Source of the DNA: Pseudaminobacter sp040045035
Lineage (GTDB): Bacteria; Pseudomonadota; Alphaproteobacteria; Rhizobiales; Rhizobiaceae
Assembly (NCBI RefSeq): GCF_040045035.1
Contig: NZ_JBDZDS010000002.1
Location: 496,001-560,000 of the forward strand
Direction: 5' to 3'
Length of the DNA: 64,000 nucleotides
Translations under genes and position numbers: made by a program
Part shown: positions 1 through 8,337 of the stretch, piece by piece
Layout of the letters: each line of letters begins with the position of its first letter
Numbering within the stretch: the first letter of the stretch is position 1
The notes under the pieces: generated by a model
The model's input: the letters and a program-made list of their open reading frames with translations, nothing else
Database searches by the model: none
Told to the model about the DNA's origin: nothing

Positions 1-1
1 G

Positions 2-625
2 CTGCTCCTGTGCGAGGAGGCGCACCGCTACATGCCGGCCGATCCGCGCCTCGGCTTCGCGCCGACGCGTCATGCGCTGTCGCGCATCGCCAAGGAAGGC
101 CGCAAATATGGCTGCTATCTCGGCGTCGTCACCCAGCGGCCGGGCGAGCTCGACCCGACCATCCTGTCGCAATGCTCGACGATCTTCGCCATGCGGCTCG
201 CCAACGACCAGGACCAGAAGATCATCCGCTCGGCCATTGCGGATTCCTCGGCCTCGTCCCTGTCCTTCCTGTCGTCCATGGGCCAGCGCGAGGCGATCGC
301 CTTCGGTGAAGGCGTGGCCACCACCATGCGCCTCAAGTTCGAGCGCCTGCCGGCGAGCCTGATCCCCGGCGCCCACAAGCGCCGGGCCGACGAGGCTTCG
401 GCTATCAACGACGGCGAGATCGACCTCGCCCAGATCGTCGAGCGGCTGCGCAACGTGCCGCGTCCGCAACAGGCGCTCGGCTTGGCCGAAACCGTCGACA
501 TGCAGCGGCAGGCCGGCGACCCCGGCTACCGTAAGCCGGTGACCGCGCCGCCGGTGCCCGATGATCTCGACGTCAGCTTCGGCCTGAAACCCTCGGTCTT
601 CGGCCTCCGCCCGCGCTCGGACTGA
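2..625 (+). CDS. HerA-like ATPase (DUF87 family), C-terminal part
   Basis: The 5' end lies outside the window; the visible frame begins at base 2. It opens directly on a Walker B-like strand (LLLCEEAHRY), followed by the HerA-type stretch TQRPGELDPTILSQC and an arginine-bearing MRLANDQDQ segment, as in hexameric HerA/FtsK-fold DNA-translocating ATPases. The last 60 residues are proline-rich and not conserved by eye. HerA proteins usually work with NurA in end resection, but many alphaproteobacteria carry a stand-alone copy; no nurA is visible here. A DUF853-type relative is also possible. Confidence 0.8.
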   Translation: MLLCEEAHRYMPADPRLGFAPTRHALSRIAKEGRKYGCYLGVVTQRPGELDPTILSQCSTIFAMRLANDQDQKIIRSAIADSSASSLSFLSSMGQREAIAFGEGVATTMRLKFERLPASLIPGAHKRRADEASAINDGEIDLAQIVERLRNVPRPQQALGLAETVDMQRQAGDPGYRKPVTAPPVPDDLDVSFGLKPSVFGLRPRSD

Positions 626-818
626 GCGCCCCACCAAGAGCCATGCGTCGCGGCCTTGCGCCATTGGCGGCGGGGCTGCTCGCCCCCGTCCTCCGGCGGA
701 ATGACCCCACGATACTTGAGATCGAATCGGCCCTGCTCCACGGCAAGACGATGTGCTGGCGGCGCAATTGGCGCGGCGTCCGGTCTACCAGCTATGCGTT
801 GCCATAGACGGCAATCGC

Positions 819-1610
819 TCAGGCGCAGACGCGGTTCCGGCCCTGCCTCTTGGCGTGATAGAGCTGCTTGTCGGCGCGGCGGAAGAACTCTTCGGCCGCT
901 TCCTTTCGGTCCCACACGGCCAGCCCAACGCTGGCGGTGATCTTGAGCCTGACATTGCCCGAAAAGACCGTCGTGGCCGCGATGGCCTTGCGGATGCGCT
1001 CGGCAAACCTGACCAGTGTGTCTGCGTCCATGTTCGGCGCCACCACGGCGAACTCCTCGCCGCCCAGGCGCGCGACCACGTCGTGATAGCGCGTCATGTC
1101 GCCAAGGCACTTGGCCACCGCGCGCAGCACATCATCGCCGATATCGTGGCCATGCGTGTCGTTGACCTGCTTGAAGTGGTCGAGATCCAGGATCATCAGG
1201 CCGACCGGCTTGTCGATGCGGCGGAACTCCGCAAGATATTCCTTCAGCGCTTCGTCGAAATAGCGCCGGTTCTGCATCCCTGTCAGGCCATCGGTCAGCG
1301 CCGCGTGCTCCAGCGTTTCCGAACGCGCGCTCAGCGAGGCGGTCATGGCCCGCAGCTTGCCCTCTTCCTTCACCTGGGTGCGTATCTGCGGATAGATGAA
1401 GAATATTCCGAAGAACAGAGCCGTCGCCAGCAGCACGCCCGTCGAGAATAGCAGCTTGGAAAGATAGACGACGCTCTCGCTGTGCCCCGGCTCGATCATG
1501 AGCTGGTGCAATTGCTGCAGCACGTCATAGGCATGCACGGTCAGCACGCCAGCCGTGAGGATGACGGTGATCAGTACAAAAAATGCCGACTCCGACTGGT
1601 GGAAACGCAT
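819..1610 (-). CDS. Membrane-anchored GGDEF diguanylate cyclase
   Basis: 263 residues. Two hydrophobic helices (about residues 9-25 and 54-73) flank a short periplasmic loop, followed by a GGDEF domain. The signature is GGEEF (183-187), an active variant, and an RxxD motif (R174-D177) sits exactly five residues before it, matching the c-di-GMP inhibitory I-site. The predicted role is synthesis of c-di-GMP from two GTP with product inhibition. There is no recognisable input domain other than the small membrane module. It is a stand-alone gene on the minus strand; the start is the ATG at 1610, with AGGCAG about 8 bases upstream. The ligand sensed is unknown. Confidence 0.9.
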   Translation of the reverse strand: MRFHQSESAFFVLITVILTAGVLTVHAYDVLQQLHQLMIEPGHSESVVYLSKLLFSTGVLLATALFFGIFFIYPQIRTQVKEEGKLRAMTASLSARSETLEHAALTDGLTGMQNRRYFDEALKEYLAEFRRIDKPVGLMILDLDHFKQVNDTHGHDIGDDVLRAVAKCLGDMTRYHDVVARLGGEEFAVVAPNMDADTLVRFAERIRKAIAATTVFSGNVRLKITASVGLAVWDRKEAAEEFFRRADKQLYHAKRQGRNRVCA

Positions 1611-1773
1611 GAACTGCCTGCTGCCGAGATACCCCGCCCTGAATCGGGAGCATGGTCATCTTGTTTTTGGCACGGCCAGCCTTACGGACAGTTAATCCGA
1701 TCAACCAAAACGCGAGCATCTTCGCTTTCGTCCCAGCTCGCGACGCGGCGCCGGCCGATGCGCGGAAACCTGC

Positions 1774-2700
1774 TCACGCCAGATTTTGATTGCCTTCAAT
1801 GCGCTTCCATTCCGGTCCCAGCTGATTGCGGAACCAGGTGGACTGGCGCTTGGCATATTGCCGCGTTGCAATCTTTGCGCGCAAAATCGCCTCGGAAAAC
1901 GCCATCTGGCCGGCATCGGCAGCCTGAAGCTCGCGCACGCCGATAGCCTTCATCGCCGGGAGGGCGGGATCGAGCTCCATTCTCGTCAGCGCCCTCACCT
2001 CGTCGAGCGCACCAGCCTCGAGCATCCGGTCGAAACGGGCGTCGATGCGCCGGACGAGTTCGCTGCGCTGCGGGTCTATCACGAAGAATTGAGCGTTCGC
2101 CGGGTCGATCAGCGATCGGCCGCGCTCGCCCTGCCAGTCCAGGATGGAGCGGCCGGAGGCCTCGAGGACCTCCAGCGCCCGCACGATGCGCTGGCCGTCG
2201 CCGAGCTTCAGGCGCGCCGCCATCTGCGGGTCCCTTTCCGCAAGGATCCGGTGCATCGCCTCCGGCCCTTCCTCGATCAGCCGGCCGCGCCAGCAGTCGC
2301 GGATGGAAGGCGGTATGTCGGGCATGCGCGAGATGCCCTCCACCAGGGCCCGGAAATAGAGCCCGGTGCCACCGACGAAGATCGGCACCTTGCCCTCCAG
2401 CGCCCCGTCCGCGATCAGCTTCATGACGTCGCGCAGCCAGGCGCCGGTCGAATAGGCGATCGCCGGGGAGACGTGGCCATAAAGATAATGCGGCGCGCGG
2501 GCCTGATCCTCGGCGCTTGGCCGCGCCGTCAGCACATCCAGGACGGAATAGACCTGCATGGAATCGGTGTTGACGATGACACCGCCCTTGCGGACGGCGA
2601 GGTCGAGCGCCAGCGCCGACTTGCCGCTGGCGGTCGGCCCGGCTATCAGGATCGCGTCCTTCACACGCTCACCGCCCTCGCTTTCGCCGGAATTCTGCAT
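1774..2700 (-). CDS. miaA: tRNA dimethylallyltransferase MiaA
   Basis: Transfers a dimethylallyl group to N6 of A37 in tRNAs reading U-starting codons. The P-loop GPTASGKS lies near the N-terminus, followed by DSMQVY and GGTGLYFRAL, all MiaA hallmarks. The length is 308 residues from ATG 2700, normal for the family. An in-frame GTG at 2664 (296 residues, directly before KDAILIAGP) is an alternative. If ATG 2700 is used, its start codon overlaps that of the divergent serB (2699) inside one CATG. The open frame continues to 3519, but that part is antisense to serB and is not MiaA-like. Confidence 0.93.
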   Translation of the reverse strand: MQNSGESEGGERVKDAILIAGPTASGKSALALDLAVRKGGVIVNTDSMQVYSVLDVLTARPSAEDQARAPHYLYGHVSPAIAYSTGAWLRDVMKLIADGALEGKVPIFVGGTGLYFRALVEGISRMPDIPPSIRDCWRGRLIEEGPEAMHRILAERDPQMAARLKLGDGQRIVRALEVLEASGRSILDWQGERGRSLIDPANAQFFVIDPQRSELVRRIDARFDRMLEAGALDEVRALTRMELDPALPAMKAIGVRELQAADAGQMAFSEAILRAKIATRQYAKRQSTWFRNQLGPEWKRIEGNQNLA

Positions 2701-3586
2701 GCCGCTCGTTGCCACCCTCATTTCGCATCCGGCCCAGCGCCGTCTTTCCCAACAGCTGGCGAATATGGCCTCAGGGGCGGTAGGCGCAAGCTCCGTTCGC
2801 TGGCTGGGCGAGGAAATCGCCTGCGACATCGCCCTGCCCACGGGGCTGCCGGCCGACGAAGCGCAGGCCGCCCTGCGCGCAGCTCTCGCAAGCGAGCCCA
2901 TCGACGTGGCCGTGCAGGAAGAAGCAGGACGCGCCAAGAAAATCCTGCTCGCCGACATGGACTCGACCATGATCGAGCAGGAATGCATCGACGAACTGGC
3001 CGACGAGGTGGGCATCAAGGAGCATGTCGCCGCCATAACCGCGCGCTCGATGAACGGCGAGATCGCCTTCGAGCCGGCGCTGCGCGAGCGCGTGGCCTTG
3101 CTCAAGGGGCTCGACGCGGCCGTCATCGACCGTATCATCGACAGCCGCCTCACGCTTGCCTCGGGCGGGCGCGCGCTGGTGGCGACCATGCGCGCCAAGG
3201 GCGCATACACGGTTCTGGTCTCGGGCGGCTTCGACGTCTTCACCTCTCGCATCGCCGCCATGCTCGGCTTCGACGAGAACCGCGCCAACCGGCTGATCGA
3301 GGCCGACGGGCGTCTCACCGGCGAGGTGGTCGAGCCCATCCTCGGCCGCGCCGCCAAGGCCGAGGCCCTGCTCGACATCTCCACCCGCTTCGGCCTTTCG
3401 CCGGCAGATGCCATCGCGGTCGGCGACGGGGCCAACGACCTCGACATGATCCGGCTTGCCGGGACCGGCGTCGCACTGCACGCCAAGCCGTCCGTTGCGG
3501 CCGAGGCCAAGATCCGCATCGATCACGCCGACCTCACCGCCCTTCTCTATCTCCAGGGATACAGCCAGACGGAGTTTGCAACATGA
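2699..3586 (+). CDS. serB: Phosphoserine phosphatase SerB
   Basis: 295 residues. The last step of serine biosynthesis, hydrolysing O-phosphoserine. A HAD-family motif I, DMDSTMIEQE, starts at residue 86 (nucleophile D86, general acid D88). VLVSGGFDVF is the motif II region and GDGANDLDMI is motif III/IV. The roughly 80 N-terminal residues form the divergent ACT-like region of rhizobial SerB. The chosen start MPLVAT matches where family similarity begins; the frame is open further upstream only as antisense of miaA. The stop overlaps the next gene by ATGA, so translation is probably coupled to the acetyltransferase. Confidence 0.94.
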   Translation: MPLVATLISHPAQRRLSQQLANMASGAVGASSVRWLGEEIACDIALPTGLPADEAQAALRAALASEPIDVAVQEEAGRAKKILLADMDSTMIEQECIDELADEVGIKEHVAAITARSMNGEIAFEPALRERVALLKGLDAAVIDRIIDSRLTLASGGRALVATMRAKGAYTVLVSGGFDVFTSRIAAMLGFDENRANRLIEADGRLTGEVVEPILGRAAKAEALLDISTRFGLSPADAIAVGDGANDLDMIRLAGTGVALHAKPSVAAEAKIRIDHADLTALLYLQGYSQTEFAT

Positions 3587-4155
3587 CGCCGATCCGCACG
3601 CAACGCCTGATCCTGCGCAACTGGGAGGAACGCGACCGCGACCTGTTCTTCCGCATCAACTCCGACGAGACGGTGATGGAGTTCTTCCCGTTCCGGCGCA
3701 ACAGGTCCCAGGCGGATGCGAGGATGGACGAGATGCGTGCGGAGATCGCGGCGCAGGGCTATGGCTGGTCGGCGGTCGAGATCGCGGTGACCGGCGAATG
3801 CATCGGCTTCGTCGGGCTGCACGACGCCGAGATCGAACCGGTGGTGCCTGCCGGCTCGATCGAGATCGGCTGGCGGCTCGCGCCGGAATACTGGGGCTTC
3901 GGCTACGTCACCGAGGCGGCTTCGGCCCTGCTCGATTTCGGCTTCGAACGGCTCGCAAAGCCGGAGATCATTTCGTTTGCCGTCGCCAGCAACGATCGTT
4001 CGACGGCCGTCATGCGGCGGCTCGGCATGCGCGCGGATCCCGCGTCGGACTTCGATCACCCGGGCGTGCCGGACACGCATCCGCAGCTGAAACGGCATGT
4101 GATGTACCGCTTGTCCCGCCAGGACTGGCAAAAAGCAAAAGGGGCGGCCAGCTAG
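3583..4155 (+). CDS. GNAT-family N-acetyltransferase (RimJ/RimL-like)
   Basis: 190 residues. Begins RTQRLILRNWEERDRD, the usual opening of RimJ/RimL-type GNAT enzymes that acetylate protein N-termini or small amines using acetyl-CoA. Further family features are the IEIGWRLAPEYWGFGYVTEA core (acetyl-CoA-binding region) and the motif B SNDRSTAVMRRLGM. The ATG at 3583 overlaps the serB stop by four bases, so the two genes form a coupled pair. The substrate cannot be inferred. The stop codon lies inside the rho-independent terminator that follows. Confidence 0.88.
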   Translation: MTPIRTQRLILRNWEERDRDLFFRINSDETVMEFFPFRRNRSQADARMDEMRAEIAAQGYGWSAVEIAVTGECIGFVGLHDAEIEPVVPAGSIEIGWRLAPEYWGFGYVTEAASALLDFGFERLAKPEIISFAVASNDRSTAVMRRLGMRADPASDFDHPGVPDTHPQLKRHVMYRLSRQDWQKAKGAAS

Positions 4156-4165
4156 CCGCCCCTTT
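4138..4165. terminator. Bidirectional rho-independent terminator
   Basis: A perfect 11-bp stem, AAAGGGGCGGC (4138-4148) and GCCGCCCCTTT (4155-4165), with a 6-nt loop CAGCTA. It is T-rich on the plus side and A-rich before it, so it can serve both convergent genes: the acetyltransferase (stop at 4153-4155 inside the hairpin) and degP (ends 4201). Confidence 0.88.
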
Positions 4166-4200
4166 CCTTTTCTATCAACAGCTTGCGCGGGTTTCCGGAC

Positions 4201-5751
4201 TCAATCCATCCGCACCGTCACGAAGCGAAGCTCGCCGGATTTCGAGGCCAGCATCAGCAGCGCGTTCTTGCGGCCCTGCTCCTTGAGCGCGGCGATACGG
4301 TCCATCACGTCCTTCGGCGAGGAAACTGATTCCTGGGCGATCTCCGTGATCACCTCGCCCGGCGCGATACCGCGCTCGGCCGCCGGCGAATTGGGCGCCA
4401 CCTCGCGGACGACGACGCCCGAGACATCGGTGCCGATGCCGAACTTGCTGCGCGCGGCGTCGTCGAGATCGCCTATGGTCATGCCCAGGACCGAGGCCGT
4501 CGCCACCTCGGCTTCGCTGCTCTGCGGCTTCTTGGCGTCCTCGCCCTTGGCAAGCTTCTCGCCGTCCTCGAGGCGGCCGAGCGTGACCTTGACGGTCTGC
4601 TCCACGCCCTTCCGGACGATGATGACGTCGACCGCCTTGCCAACCGGGCTCTCGGCCACGACGCGTGGCAGATCGCGCATCTCGTGCACGTCCTTGCCAT
4701 CGAACTTGGTGATCACGTCGCCGGCTTGGATGGTGCCGTTGTCGACCGGTCCACCCTTGATGACGCCGGCCACCAGCGCGCCCTTGGCGCTCTTCATGCC
4801 CAGGCTCTCGGCGATCTCGTCGGTCACCGGCTGGATGCGCACGCCGAGCCAGCCGCGCCGCGTCTCGCCATATTCGGCAAGCTGCTGCACGACGCCGGCT
4901 GCCAGTTCGGACGGGATGGAGAAGCCGATGCCGATCGAGCCGCCCGACGGCGAGATGATCGCGGTGTTGATGCCCACGACCTCGCCTTCCATGTTGAACA
5001 GCGGACCGCCGGAATTGCCCCGGTTGATCGCCGCATCCGTCTGGATAAAGTCGTCATAGGGGCCGGAATTGATGTCGCGGTTGCGCGCCGAGACGATGCC
5101 CACGGTGACGGTTCCGCCAAGCCCGAACGGGTTGCCGACCGCCATCACCCAGTCGCCGATGCGCATCTTGTTGGAATCGCCGAACTTCACCGCCGTCAAC
5201 TTCTTGGCCTTGGGGTCGACCTTCAGCACGGCAATGTCGGTCTTGGTGTCGGTGCCCGCCAGCGTCGCCTTCAGCTTGCTGCCGTCGGAGAAATTGACCT
5301 CGATCTCGTCGGCGTCGGCGATCACATGGTTGTTGGTGACGATGATGCCCTTTTCGGCATCGACCACGAAACCGGAGCCGAGCGACTGGACCTTCTGCGG
5401 CGTCGGATTGCTGTCATTGTCCTTGTTGCCCTGCCGCTTCTTGAAGAAGTCGTCGAAGAAGTCCTGGAAGGGCGAGCCCTCGGGAAGCTGCGGCATCGGC
5501 ACCGCGCCGGGCCCTTCGCTGCCCTTGACGGTCTGCGAGGTCGAGATGTTGACCACAGCGGGGAGCAGGCCCTCGGCGAGATCGGCGACGGAAGCCGGCC
5601 CCTGCGCCTGCAGGTGTGGCTTTTCCTGTGCCTGCTGCGCCAGCGCCGGGGTGGCGACGACCTGCGGCAGTGCAATCGCGCCGACAGCCAATGCGGCCGA
5701 GGCGGCGGCGAAGCTCTTGCACAGTCGTGGCAAAATGAATTTGGCAGTCAT
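4201..5751 (-). CDS. degP: Periplasmic Do-type serine protease/chaperone DegP
   Basis: 516 residues from ATG 5751, which has GGAG about 11 bases upstream; a GTG at 5778 would add nine residues. There is an N-terminal signal peptide ending near ATPALAQQ. The trypsin-like domain has catalytic H142 (NNHVIADADE), D172 (TKTDIAVLK) and S247 (NRGNSGGPLF), followed by two PDZ domains, the second ending near the C-terminus. It degrades or refolds misfolded envelope proteins. It lies after hflK-hflC-DUF2065 on the same strand, with a 176-bp gap that could hold its own promoter. It is longer than E. coli DegP, as is usual in rhizobia. Confidence 0.94.
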   Translation of the reverse strand: MTAKFILPRLCKSFAAASAALAVGAIALPQVVATPALAQQAQEKPHLQAQGPASVADLAEGLLPAVVNISTSQTVKGSEGPGAVPMPQLPEGSPFQDFFDDFFKKRQGNKDNDSNPTPQKVQSLGSGFVVDAEKGIIVTNNHVIADADEIEVNFSDGSKLKATLAGTDTKTDIAVLKVDPKAKKLTAVKFGDSNKMRIGDWVMAVGNPFGLGGTVTVGIVSARNRDINSGPYDDFIQTDAAINRGNSGGPLFNMEGEVVGINTAIISPSGGSIGIGFSIPSELAAGVVQQLAEYGETRRGWLGVRIQPVTDEIAESLGMKSAKGALVAGVIKGGPVDNGTIQAGDVITKFDGKDVHEMRDLPRVVAESPVGKAVDVIIVRKGVEQTVKVTLGRLEDGEKLAKGEDAKKPQSSEAEVATASVLGMTIGDLDDAARSKFGIGTDVSGVVVREVAPNSPAAERGIAPGEVITEIAQESVSSPKDVMDRIAALKEQGRKNALLMLASKSGELRFVTVRMD

Positions 5752-5927
5752 GAGAAGGATGTCTCCGGTGTCAAACACAGAAAAAGTGTGCGCCCGTCAG
5801 GGCAGCATCACACCATCTCTGCAGAAATAGGGCCTGTTTGCGGCTTTGCCTACTGCCTGGAAGACAAGCCACTGAATATATGTTGCGTATATGTCGGGAA
5901 CATGCGCGGGCGTTGGCATTGCCGGCG

Positions 5928-6113
5928 CTATCCACGCGCCAGCCAGACGATGCCAACCCCGGCGGCAATCGCGGCGAGCCCTGCCAAGCGCAATGCATTT
6001 TCGGGCATCGACAGCACTTCGGCTGCCAGTTTCTTGGCGAAAATTGGAAAGCCGCCATAGATCAGGCCCTCAATGACGAAGACGAGACCTATGGCGACAA
6101 TCAGGTCGGACAC
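5928..6113 (-). CDS. DUF2065 small membrane protein
   Basis: 61 residues with two hydrophobic stretches (residues 3-20 and about 40-58) separated by the conserved-looking FAKKLAAEVLSMPENALRLAG. This matches the DUF2065 family, which typically sits directly after hflC. It uses a GTG start at 6113, nine bases after the hflC stop, with no strong Shine-Dalgarno, so it probably depends on translation of hflC. The function is unknown. The position suggests an accessory subunit of the HflKC-FtsH complex, which is inference only. Confidence 0.82.
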   Translation of the reverse strand: MSDLIVAIGLVFVIEGLIYGGFPIFAKKLAAEVLSMPENALRLAGLAAIAAGVGIVWLARG

Positions 6114-6122
6114 TGGCGCGAC

Positions 6123-7079
6123 TTACTGGTTTGCGCTGGTGGCGGGCTGCTGCGGCGCCGCGCTGGTAGCCGGAGCCGCCGGAGCGCCGGCCGGCGCGTT
6201 GCCGGATGGATTGCGGAAATAGCGGAAGAAGTCCGACTGCGGCGACAGCACCATGGTCGTGTCGGCGCTGCCCAGGGCATTGGTGTAGGCGTTCATCGAG
6301 CGGTAGAACTCGAAGAACTCCGGGTCCCGCTGGTAGGCATTGGCGAAGGTGGCGCTGCGTGTGGCCTCGCCCTCACCGCGTAGGATCTCCGACTCCTTCT
6401 GCGCTTCGGCCACGGTCTCCACGACCTCGCGGTCGGCGCGGGCGCGGATGCGTTGCGCCGCCTCGCGGCCGCGAGCCCTCAGCCTCTCGGCCTCGGCCAG
6501 ACGCTCGGCCTTCATGCGATCGTAGGTCTGCTGTGAGACCTCCGCCGTCAGGTCGGTGCGACGGATGCGGACGTCCTCGATCTCGAGCCCGAGCGAGTTG
6601 GCGTCGGGACGAAGCTGGTCGCGCACGTCGCGCATCATGGATGCACGCTCTTCCGAAAGTGCGGCCTCGAAGCCGCGCACGCCGTAGACCCGGCGCAACG
6701 CCGCGTCGAGACGCGTCTTCAGGCGCTGCTCGGCCAGCGGCACGCTGCCCGAAACCGCCTGGCGGAATATGCGCGGGTCTTTGATGCGGTAGGCCACGAA
6801 AGCATCCACTTCGTAGAACTTGCCGCCCGAAACCTGGACGCGGATGTCGTCGAGATCAAAGCGCAGGATGCGGTCGTCCACGAACTGCACCGTGTCGGCG
6901 TCAAACATGGAGAACGGCAGCTTGAAGTAGATGCCGGGCTTGCTCTTCACGTCCACGATCTGGCCGAAGCGCATGACGATCGCCTGCTGGCGCGCATTCA
7001 CCACGAACATCGAGGAATAGAGCAATGCCAGGATGACCGCGACGATGATGCCGATGATAGGGAAACGGTTGGACATCAC
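6123..7079 (-). CDS. hflC: HflC, SPFH/band-7 regulator of FtsH protease
   Basis: 318 residues. An N-terminal membrane anchor (about residues 7-28) is followed by the SPFH/band-7 domain (NARQQAIVMRFGQIVDVKSKPG) and a long charged helix rich in RA and E, typical of HflC. The C-terminal tail is Ala/Pro-rich. With HflK it forms the large membrane cage around FtsH that modulates degradation of membrane proteins. The start codon overlaps the hflK stop by ATGA (7076-7079), so the two subunits are translationally coupled. Confidence 0.95.
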   Translation of the reverse strand: MMSNRFPIIGIIVAVILALLYSSMFVVNARQQAIVMRFGQIVDVKSKPGIYFKLPFSMFDADTVQFVDDRILRFDLDDIRVQVSGGKFYEVDAFVAYRIKDPRIFRQAVSGSVPLAEQRLKTRLDAALRRVYGVRGFEAALSEERASMMRDVRDQLRPDANSLGLEIEDVRIRRTDLTAEVSQQTYDRMKAERLAEAERLRARGREAAQRIRARADREVVETVAEAQKESEILRGEGEATRSATFANAYQRDPEFFEFYRSMNAYTNALGSADTTMVLSPQSDFFRYFRNPSGNAPAGAPAAPATSAAPQQPATSANQ

Positions 7080-8188
7080 TTGCTTCCTTCGGCAGGCGCC
7101 GCAGCGGGCGCGCGCTTTTGCAGTTCGGGGAGCGGCAGATAGGGCACGACGCCCTGGCCCAGCCCCTTGCCCTCGTCGACGATGACCTTGTTGGTGCCCT
7201 TGAGTAGCGCCTCCATGGTCTCGAGGTAGAGACGCTCGCGCGTCACCTGGGGCGCCTTGGCGTATTCGTCGTGGACGGAGATGAAGCGCTGTGCCTCACC
7301 CTCGGCCTCCTGCGTCACGCGATTCTTGTAAGCAGCGGCATCTTCGCGGATCTGCGCCGCCTGGCCGCGAGCCTGGCCGAGCTTCTGGTTGGAATACTGG
7401 TTGGCTTCCTCGACGAAGCGGTCTTCGTCCTGCTCGGCGCGCTGTACCTCGTCGAAGGCATCGGCCACCTCGCGCGGCGGCGCGGCATCCTCGATGGACA
7501 CGGCATTCACGGTCAGGCCTGCGCCATATCCGTCGAGCGTGGACTGCACGATGCCGCGCACGCCTTCGGCGATGCCCTGGCGGTCGTCGCGGAAGATGTC
7601 CTGGGCAGGACGACGGCCGACTACCTCGCGCATCGCGCTCTCGGAAACCTGGCGCAGCATGCCGTCGGGATCGGAGACGTCGAAGAGATAGGACCTGGGA
7701 TCGGAAACCTGGTAGGCGACGGAGAACTGCACGTTGACGATGTTCTGGTCGCCCGAGAGCATGAGGCCGGAACTCGCGCGGTCGGAACCGCCGCCGACAT
7801 TGATGAGCTTTTCGGCCGTGGTCACCTTTTCAACTGTTTCGATCGGCCACCAGTGGAAGTGCAGGCCGGGACCCGACAGCTCGTCCTTCGGCTTGCCGAA
7901 GCGCAGTTCCACCGCCATCTCGTCCGGCTGCACGGTATAGACGGCCTGGAAGGCCCAGAAGATCACCAGCGCCAGCGCGACGAACCCGATCAGCAGCGGA
8001 CTTCCGCCGCCGCCACCGGGAAGCACATTCTTCAGCCTGTCCTGTCCCCGGCGGATGATGTCTTCCAGATCCGGAGGGGTTCCTTGCGGGCCGCTCGGGC
8101 CGCGTGGTCCCTGCCCCCATGGTCCGCCGCTATTGCCGCCGCCGCCCCACGGGCCGCCGCCGCCACCGCCTTGATTGTTCCAGGGCAT
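7076..8188 (-). CDS. hflK: HflK, SPFH/band-7 regulator of FtsH protease
   Basis: 370 residues. The Gly/Pro/Trp-rich cytoplasmic N-terminus (first ~35 residues) is characteristic of HflK. It is followed by one membrane helix (LLIGFVALALVIFWAF), the band-7 domain (VYTVQPDEMAVELRFGKP) and a helical region. It is the partner of HflC. First gene of the hflK-hflC-DUF2065-degP block; a good promoter-like sequence lies about 65-95 bases upstream. The start is ATG 8188, with AAAGGA about 5 bases upstream. Confidence 0.95.
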   Translation of the reverse strand: MPWNNQGGGGGGPWGGGGNSGGPWGQGPRGPSGPQGTPPDLEDIIRRGQDRLKNVLPGGGGGSPLLIGFVALALVIFWAFQAVYTVQPDEMAVELRFGKPKDELSGPGLHFHWWPIETVEKVTTAEKLINVGGGSDRASSGLMLSGDQNIVNVQFSVAYQVSDPRSYLFDVSDPDGMLRQVSESAMREVVGRRPAQDIFRDDRQGIAEGVRGIVQSTLDGYGAGLTVNAVSIEDAAPPREVADAFDEVQRAEQDEDRFVEEANQYSNQKLGQARGQAAQIREDAAAYKNRVTQEAEGEAQRFISVHDEYAKAPQVTRERLYLETMEALLKGTNKVIVDEGKGLGQGVVPYLPLPELQKRAPAAAPAEGSK

Positions 8189-8252
8189 GAATGTCCTTTC
8201 GGTTCAAAATCTTCCGCGACTGAGGGCAGAAGCAATTCTCTCGTGCCTTCCT

Positions 8253-8281
8253 TCTATAGGGATGCCATCACGCGCTTTCAA
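8253..8281 (-). promoter_or_regulatory. Likely promoter of hflK operon
   Basis: On the minus strand, TTGAAA (8281-8276) and TATAGA (8258-8253) are separated by exactly 17 bases. This is a close match to a sigma-70 promoter, and the CCCTAT at the -10 also resembles alphaproteobacterial heat-shock (RpoH) promoters. It would start transcription about 55-60 bases before the hflK start codon. Prediction from sequence only. Confidence 0.55.
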
Positions 8282-8337
8282 CGCGACCGCGGCTCGAGCC
8301 GGCCGTTTTGGTTACGAAACGACCTTTCGTTGCCACT

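Noticed and set aside
1786..3582. Extended open frame in front of the GNAT at 3583
   Set aside because: Antisense to miaA and overlapping serB out of frame; the GNAT start at MTPIRTQ is supported by the ATGA overlap with serB.
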